Origin: an uncultured Oscillospiraceae bacterium
GTDB lineage: Bacteria; Bacillota; Clostridia; Oscillospirales; Oscillospiraceae
Length of the DNA stretch: 16,875 nt
Assembly: GCA_900764755.1 (NCBI GenBank)
Contig: CAAFPE010000030.1
Span: 1-16,875 of the forward strand
Direction: 5' to 3'
Part shown: piece by piece, positions 12,690 through 16,875 of the stretch
How positions within the stretch are numbered: the first letter of the stretch is position 1
How the letters are laid out: each line of letters begins with the position of its first letter
Translations under genes and position numbers: made by a program
Notes under the pieces: model-generated
The model's database searches: none
Told to the model about the DNA's origin: nothing
The model's input: only the letters and a program-made list of their open reading frames with translations

Positions 12690-13027
12690 CTGTATCGCTT
12701 CTCTATGAATCGTTGTGCATACCCCTTCAAACTGCTGTGCTACTTCCAGATTTGTGAAACGAATAACTTTGATCTGGTAGTTTTTTATAAAAATACAGTT
12801 CTGATTCGATCATGTTGCTGTTTTTCTTCTTCGTAATGTTGAGCGCTGTCAAGTTCCACAGCTAATTTTGCTTTTGCACAATAAAAGTCAAAAAAATACG
12901 GACCAAACGGAACTTGACGGCGAAATTGAATCGGGTATGACTTTAAAAAATCATACCACAGATGCCGCTCTTCCGGTGTCGCTTCTTTCCTAAGATGTTG
13001 GGCAAAGTTTTTTTGCTCTGGTTTCAT
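12690..13027 (-). pseudogene. DUF559 (Vsr-like) endonuclease, frameshifted
   Basis: The first 80 codons from the ATG at 13027 encode the front of a DUF559 protein: RKEATPEERHLWYDFLKSYP, FRRQVPFGPYFFDFYCAKAK and LAVELDSAQHYEEE, with PD-(D/E)xK-type acidic residues (FDFYC, ELD). Translation then stops at 12785 in a T5-A-T-A6 tract. Past it, the frame from 12782 encodes the expected rest, NYQIKVIRFTNLEVAQQFEG and VCTTIHREAIQ. A net shift of +2 or -1 nt, for example two extra bases TA, explains the break. Intact family members have about 115-125 residues. They resemble very-short-patch endonucleases, but their role is not established. A sequencing error in the homopolymer is possible. Confidence 0.8.
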
Positions 13028-13036
13028 ATCTCTTCG

Positions 13037-13099
13037 CCCCCTCATCCGTCACGGCCTTTGGCCGTGCCACCTTCCCCCCTGTGGGGGGAAGGCTTTTTT
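13037..13099 (-). repeat. Right inverted repeat of the nuclease cassette
   Basis: Mirror of 12630-12685: CCCCCTCATCCG, a hairpin with arms CACGGCC and GGCCGTG, then the CCTTCCCCCC / GGGGGGAAGG palindrome and a T6 run. Its inner edge touches the start of the DUF559 gene, so it may supply the leader of that transcript. Confidence 0.8.
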
Positions 13100-13104
13100 G
13101 ATCC

Positions 13105-13286
13105 CCTAACCCACCCGCACAAAATCGGCGTCTGGTCATAACTGTCATTGATCACGATGCCCGTGTCACTGTACCGGACGTAACAATACCTGGGAGTCGA
13201 ACCCAGCGCATGGTCCCGCGCGTTACCATAACTGTGTGCCTATCTGCTCCGGCACAGGGAGCTTGACGCCCGCCTTCTGTGCTGCC
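13105..13286 (-). pseudogene. Coding-like remnant in two frames, unidentified
   Basis: On the minus strand, 13286 to 13211 reads LAAQKAGVKLPVPEQIG before a stop. One base shift near 13240 opens a second frame that continues AHSYGNARDHALGSTPRYCY and VRYSDTGIVINDSYDQTPIL down to the cassette edge. The second peptide has protein-like composition, but no start codon or ribosome binding site is visible. The same DNA includes a T-arm-like hairpin (CTGGG-TTCGACT-CCCAG, 13190-13206) with no tRNA around it. I do not recognise the protein. It may be a decayed gene whose 3' end was cut by the cassette, or a chance open frame. Confidence 0.3.
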
Positions 13287-13289
13287 AAA

Positions 13290-13325
13290 GCTTTGGGGTG
13301 GGGACATGGATCCCCGCCCCAAAGC
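13290..13325. terminator. Strong hairpin after the DIP1984 gene
   Basis: A 15-bp stem with one G-U pair joins 13290-13304 to 13311-13325. The T run is better on the plus side (GTTTTCTTCTC) than on the minus side (only TTT), yet its position 12 nt past a minus-strand stop codon suggests it ends the gyrA unit. Confidence 0.65.
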
Positions 13326-13336
13326 GTTTTCTTCTC

Positions 13337-13795
13337 TCAGTGCTCCATCAGCTCTGTGGTCCAGTTTGTCTCCTGAATGACAGCGTCCAGCTCCCGCAGG
13401 CTTTTGGACTGCTGATCCACCTGCTTTTGCAGCTCCCGGACGTTGACGGTGCTGCGGATCCGGATCTCGCCCACCGTCCGGCGGCTGACCAGGCTGCTGG
13501 CGCTGCTCAAAAAACCGCGGAGGATCCCCAGTCGGCCGGTCATGCAGTCCCGGCGGGCCAGCAGGTCGGACAGCGGGACCCCGTCCACCAGGGTGGCGCT
13601 GTTGGTCCGGTTGATCCGGGCGATCAGAGCCTCCAGCTGGGCGTAATCCTCATCCAGCTCCCGGAGAAGCTCCATGGGGTCCTCCGCGGGCTCCTCTCCC
13701 TCCTGGACCTGCGCATTGTTGTTCAATCGCTCCTCCAGCTGCCGGATGCGGGTCTGAAGTTCAGCGCGCTGTGAGAGTGCATTTGCCAGTTTCAT
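13337..13795 (-). CDS. DIP1984 family protein
   Basis: This 152-residue protein of the DIP1984 (septicolysin-like/DUF6847) family shows the family's typical landmarks: an N-terminal coiled coil MKLANALSQRAELQTRIRQL, then NAQVQEGEEPAEDP (residues 27-40), ARINRTNSAT, SDLLARRD, STVNVRELQKQVDQQSKSLR and a C-terminal NWTTEL. It is soluble and largely helical, with no signal peptide. The molecular role of the family is not established, and the link to a toxin name is weak. The ATG at 13795 follows AAAGGAGA, 24 nt after the SHOCT gene stop, so it is probably the last gene of the gyrA transcript. Confidence 0.85.
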   Translation of the reverse strand: MKLANALSQRAELQTRIRQLEERLNNNAQVQEGEEPAEDPMELLRELDEDYAQLEALIARINRTNSATLVDGVPLSDLLARRDCMTGRLGILRGFLSSASSLVSRRTVGEIRIRSTVNVRELQKQVDQQSKSLRELDAVIQETNWTTELMEH

Positions 13796-13819
13796 GGCGT
13801 TCTCCTTTCTCGTTCCAGG

Positions 13820-14215
13820 TCAGTGATCCTGTAAAATCTCCTTCTGCCTCTCCTGATACTCCCGGTCAGTCAGGAGTCCGGCAGACCTCAAGGTCTCCAG
13901 CTGCTCCATCATCCCCTTTGCATCCAGAGCCATGGAGGGGATGTGGTCGTGTTTTTCCCGCTTTCGTTTTACCGGGGCAGAGGGCGCTGCAGAAGCAGGC
14001 AGCTTCCGTCCCCCATCGCCTCTTCTTCTGCCTTTGTCAAGCACCAGGAGGGAGGCCACCAAAAAGAGCAGAGAAAGGACCGCCCACAGTACCCCAAACC
14101 TCTTCATGCTCGGGATCAAAACCACGCTGAAGGATAAAGATACGATGCTGACCACCAGCATGAAGGTCCCAGAAAGTTTCCACACCGCACGGCTGTTATG
14201 GTTACTCTTTTTCAT
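13820..14215 (-). CDS. Two-TM protein with C-terminal SHOCT domain
   Basis: This 131-residue protein has two TM helices (about 13-35 and 41-60) joined by a short loop, a basic linker (61-90), and a C-terminal SHOCT domain (MMEQLETLRSAGLLTDREYQ, about 102-128), a short helical module usually found at protein ends and thought to mediate oligomerisation. Both termini should be cytosolic. The ATG at 14215 is chosen because GGAGGG lies 7 nt upstream; an in-frame ATG at 14230 overlaps that site. The gene sits 41 nt after gyrA. Function is unknown. Confidence 0.82.
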   Translation of the reverse strand: MKKSNHNSRAVWKLSGTFMLVVSIVSLSFSVVLIPSMKRFGVLWAVLSLLFLVASLLVLDKGRRRGDGGRKLPASAAPSAPVKRKREKHDHIPSMALDAKGMMEQLETLRSAGLLTDREYQERQKEILQDH

Positions 14216-14256
14216 CCAGGCACCCTCCATCCTATCCTATTTGGAGTGTTCTGTGG

Positions 14257-16803
14257 TTATGATTCCAGATTGGATTCAGTCTCCGGCTCTGTTGATGCCT
14301 GGTTTTCCACACTTTCCTCTGAATTTGTGGATTCCTCCTCCCGGTCAGCCAGGGCCAGGGAGATCACTCTGTCAGCCTCCTCTTTGAAGCGCATGACAAT
14401 GACGCCCTGGGTGGCCCGGCCGGCGGTGCGGATGGTGTCCACATGGGTGCGGATCAAAATACCCGCCTGGGTAACCAGCAACAGGTCCTCGCCGCCGTCC
14501 ACCACCTTGATGCCCACCACTGGGCCGGTCTTTTCGGTGACCATATAGTTCTTGATGCCCAGGCCGCCCCGGTTTGTGATCCGGTATTCCTCCACGGGGG
14601 TGCGCTTGCCGTAGCCATTTTCTGTGATGGACAGCACGGTCCGGCCCTCTGCAGCCCGGCCGGCCCCCACCACATAGTCGCCCTCCCGCAGGCGAATCCC
14701 CCGGACGCCCACAGCGGTCCGGCCCATGGGCCGGACGTCCTGCTCATCAAAGCACACAGCCATTCCGTCGTGGGTGGCGATCAGGATCTTCTGGGTCCCG
14801 TCGGTCTCCAGGACACAGACCAACTCGTCGCCATCGTCCAGGGTCAGGGCACGAATACCGCTGGCCCGGATGTTCTTCAGGGCGGAGACCGCCAGGCGCT
14901 TGACCGTGCCCTGACGGGTGACCATGAACAGATAGAGCTCTTCCTCCCCGGTCTCCCGGAAGTGGAGCATGGTCTGGACCCGCTCTCCCGGCTCCACCTG
15001 GAGGATATTCACCAGGTTGGTCCCCTTGGCAGTCTTTCCGCTCTCCGGGATCTGATAGCCCTTTTTCCGATACACCTTACCAGTGTCGGTAAAGAACAGC
15101 AGGTAGTCATGGGTGGAGGCGGTGAACACATCCACCACGGTGTCCTCCTCCCGGGTGGTGATGCCCTTCTTGCCCATACCGCCCTTGGACTGGGCGGCGT
15201 ACTCGCTCACCGGGGTGCGCTTGATGTAGCCGGCCTGAGTCAGGGTAAAGACGCACTGCTCCTCCTCAATGAGGTCCTCGATGTCGATCTCGTCCTCCAC
15301 ATCCTGGATCTCAGTGTACCGCTGGTCGCCGTACTTGTCCCGGATGGCGGTAAGTTCTTCCTTCAACACACCCCGAAGCATCTCCTCGCTGGAGAGCAGC
15401 TGGTTGAAGTAGGCAATGCGCTCCTCCAACTCCTGATACTCCTTCTCCAGCTTCTCCCGGTCCAGGCCCTGGAGGGCCTTCAGGCGCATATCCAGAATGG
15501 CCTGGGCCTGGATCTCATCCAGGTCGAAGCGCTGGCACAGTCGCTGCCTGGCGTCGTCATAGCTGGTGCGGATGATATGGATGACCTCGTCGATGTTGTC
15601 CTGGGCCACCAACAGGCCCTCCAGCAGGTGGGCCCGCTCCTGGGCCTTTTTCAGATCGAACCGGGTGCGGCGGATGATGATCTGCTCCTGATAGGCGATG
15701 TACTCGTCCAAAATGTGCCGTAGGGAGAGGATCTTGGGCTGAAGCTTCCCATTGACCTCCACCAGGGCCAGCATATTGATGGCAAAGGTGGTCTGGAGCT
15801 GAGTCTGGGCAAACAGGCGGTTGAGCACCACCTGGGGATTGGCGTCCCGCTTCAGTTCAATGACGATGCGCATACCATTCCGGTCAGTCTCGTCCCGGAT
15901 GTCGGAGATGCCCTCCAGACGCTTGTCCTCCACCTGGTCGGCCATATTCTTGATGAGCATCCGCTTATTCACCTGATATGGGATCTCAGTAATGATGATG
16001 CGGGTACGGTCCTTGCCGAATTCCTCGAACTCGTGACGGGCCCGGACGGTGATCCGCCCCCGGCCGGTGGCGTAGGCCGCCCGGATGCCGCTGCGGCCCA
16101 TGATGATGCCCCGGGTGGGGAAGTCGGGGCCGTGGATGTGCTCCATCAGGTCGGGGAGCGTGCACTCCGGGTCATCCAGTACACAGATCACGGCGTTAAT
16201 GACCTCGGTGAGGTTGTGGGGCGGGATGTTGGTGGCCATACCCACGGCGATGCCGCTGGAGCCGTTGACCAGCAGGTTTGGGAAGCGGGAGGGGAGCACC
16301 TTGGGCTCCTTCCGGGTCTCGTCGAAGTTGGGGTCCCAGTCTACGGTGTCCTTCTCAATGTCCCGCAACATTTCATCAGACAGCTTGGACAGCCGGGCCT
16401 CGGTGTAACGGTAGGCGGCGGGGGGATCGCCATCCACGGAGCCGAAGTTGCCGTGGCCGTCCACCAGCATATACCGCATGGAGAAGTCCTGGGCCAGGCG
16501 TACCAGGGCGTCGTAGACGGACTGGTCGCCGTGGGGGTGGTAGCGGCCCAGCACGTCGCCCACGCAGGTGGCCGACTTTTTGAAGGGCTTGTCTGAGGTC
16601 AGGTTGTCCTCATACATGGCGTAGAGGATACGGCGGTGAACTGGCTTCAGTCCATCCCGCACGTCGGGCAGGGCCCGGCCCACAATGACGGACATGGCAT
16701 ATTCAATATAGGATTGCTCCATCTCCGGAACCAGAGGGGATATTTCGATCTTCTGGTTCGGGTAACGGATCTCCTCAGGATCGTATTGGGGTTTTTTAGA
16801 CAT
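14257..16803 (-). CDS. gyrA: DNA gyrase subunit A
   Basis: This 848-residue type IIA topoisomerase subunit cleaves and rejoins DNA; with GyrB it introduces negative supercoils. Seen here: the N-terminal SYIEYAMSVIVGRALPDVRD (31-50), GLKPVHRRILYAMYE, the quinolone-determining stretch YHPHGDQSVYDALVRLAQ (88-105), the catalytic Tyr133 (YRYTEARL), coiled-coil and tower regions to about 490, and a beta-pinwheel C-terminal domain (about 510-820). The GyrA box is degenerate (QSKGGMG at 538-544 against QRRGGKG), and an acidic tail follows (about 820-848). Position 94, equivalent to E. coli Ser83, is Gln, while Asp98 (Asp87) is kept. The ATG at 16803 follows AAGGAGG. No gyrB is visible, as the window ends 72 nt upstream. 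ParC is the alternative, but overall similarity and length favour GyrA. Confidence 0.93.
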   Translation of the reverse strand: MSKKPQYDPEEIRYPNQKIEISPLVPEMEQSYIEYAMSVIVGRALPDVRDGLKPVHRRILYAMYEDNLTSDKPFKKSATCVGDVLGRYHPHGDQSVYDALVRLAQDFSMRYMLVDGHGNFGSVDGDPPAAYRYTEARLSKLSDEMLRDIEKDTVDWDPNFDETRKEPKVLPSRFPNLLVNGSSGIAVGMATNIPPHNLTEVINAVICVLDDPECTLPDLMEHIHGPDFPTRGIIMGRSGIRAAYATGRGRITVRARHEFEEFGKDRTRIIITEIPYQVNKRMLIKNMADQVEDKRLEGISDIRDETDRNGMRIVIELKRDANPQVVLNRLFAQTQLQTTFAINMLALVEVNGKLQPKILSLRHILDEYIAYQEQIIIRRTRFDLKKAQERAHLLEGLLVAQDNIDEVIHIIRTSYDDARQRLCQRFDLDEIQAQAILDMRLKALQGLDREKLEKEYQELEERIAYFNQLLSSEEMLRGVLKEELTAIRDKYGDQRYTEIQDVEDEIDIEDLIEEEQCVFTLTQAGYIKRTPVSEYAAQSKGGMGKKGITTREEDTVVDVFTASTHDYLLFFTDTGKVYRKKGYQIPESGKTAKGTNLVNILQVEPGERVQTMLHFRETGEEELYLFMVTRQGTVKRLAVSALKNIRASGIRALTLDDGDELVCVLETDGTQKILIATHDGMAVCFDEQDVRPMGRTAVGVRGIRLREGDYVVGAGRAAEGRTVLSITENGYGKRTPVEEYRITNRGGLGIKNYMVTEKTGPVVGIKVVDGGEDLLLVTQAGILIRTHVDTIRTAGRATQGVIVMRFKEEADRVISLALADREEESTNSEESVENQASTEPETESNLES

Positions 16804-16875
16804 ACGTGTTTTTCCTCCTTGTGGGGGCCGGTGTCCTCCCCGGCCCGGAAAGGCATTGATCAGGCGGGCGGATGA
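16804..16875 (-). other. gyrA leader with a GC hairpin
   Basis: The 72 nt upstream of gyrA hold the AAGGAGG site and a 7-bp GGGCCGG/CCGGCCC stem (16825-16831 with 16840-16846). No promoter is visible, so transcription probably enters from outside the window. Confidence 0.5.

Larger units (their letters stand above)
12630..13099 (-). mobile_element. Nuclease cassette bounded by composite inverted repeats
   Basis: A block of about 470 bp with matching ends. Read inward from each edge, both ends have A4-6, a 22-nt palindrome (CCTTCCCCCC, TG, GGGGGGAAGG with one extra T), a second hairpin, then CGGATGAGGGG. The middle hairpin differs completely (CCCCC-GCA-GGGGG on the left, CACGGCC-AAA-GGCCGTG on the right), yet both are palindromic. 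The enclosed DNA is clearly more AT-rich than its surroundings and encodes a DUF559 nuclease. I see no transposase and no clear target-site duplication, so the mobility is inferred. Confidence 0.55.

Noticed and set aside
12630..13099. CRISPR array or insertion sequence
   Set aside because: There are only two repeat copies, inverted, with no spacers; there is no transposase and no clear target duplication, so I call it a cassette, not an IS.
13190..13206. tRNA gene suggested by a T-arm-like hairpin
   Set aside because: No matching acceptor stem, D arm, anticodon arm or CCA end is found around it on the minus strand.
14443..15723. Plus-strand open frame of 426 codons
   Set aside because: It is the exact antisense of gyrA, with Leu/Gly/Val/His-rich shadow composition.

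Overview
The window is GC-rich bacterial chromosome, most likely from an anaerobic gut Firmicute of class Clostridia, family Oscillospiraceae (Flavonifractor/Pseudoflavonifractor/Lawsonibacter-like). This placement is inference. It rests on the AGGAGG ribosome binding sites, a T-box leader on glyS, a PadR-led operon, a DIP1984-family gene and many GC-rich palindromic intergenic repeats. There is no rRNA, complete tRNA or CRISPR array.

Layout. Positions 1-600 are a mosaic of palindromic repeats. On the minus strand, 5088 to 627 is one operon: a PadR-type repressor followed by six membrane-protein genes. Three of these share a cytosolic PadR-associated helical domain (HAAS/permease-prefix-like) and three share a one-TM ectodomain plan. 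Its promoter carries two 19-bp inverted-repeat operators. A divergent plus-strand gene encodes a cytidylate-kinase-like protein (5341-5955), and a bidirectional terminator separates it from typA (minus, 6191-8020). A strong promoter with three LexA-like boxes, divergent from typA, drives an 87-residue tail-anchored protein (8398-8661). A second repeat mosaic (about 8665-9530) repeats several modules of the first. Then come an XRE regulator (minus) and a small divergent HTH protein (plus), which ends in a bidirectional terminator shared with glyS (minus, 10357-11778).

The glyS leader is a T-box with a GGC specifier and a UGGA acceptor-pairing sequence, both fitting tRNA-Gly. RNase HI (rnhA) lies upstream. 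Next is a 470-bp cassette: a frameshifted Vsr-like DUF559 nuclease between composite inverted repeats, with its broken 3' half running in frame into rnhA. At the right end, gyrA, a SHOCT-domain membrane protein and a DIP1984-family gene form a probable minus-strand unit.

Housekeeping functions (gyrA, typA, glyS, rnhA) are interleaved with accessory pieces. The points most worth following are the multi-paralogue PadR/HAAS operon, a repeat whose hairpin arms co-vary between copies, the SOS-like promoter with its small membrane protein, the nuclease cassette, and DnaA-box-like inverted pairs in three intergenic regions.
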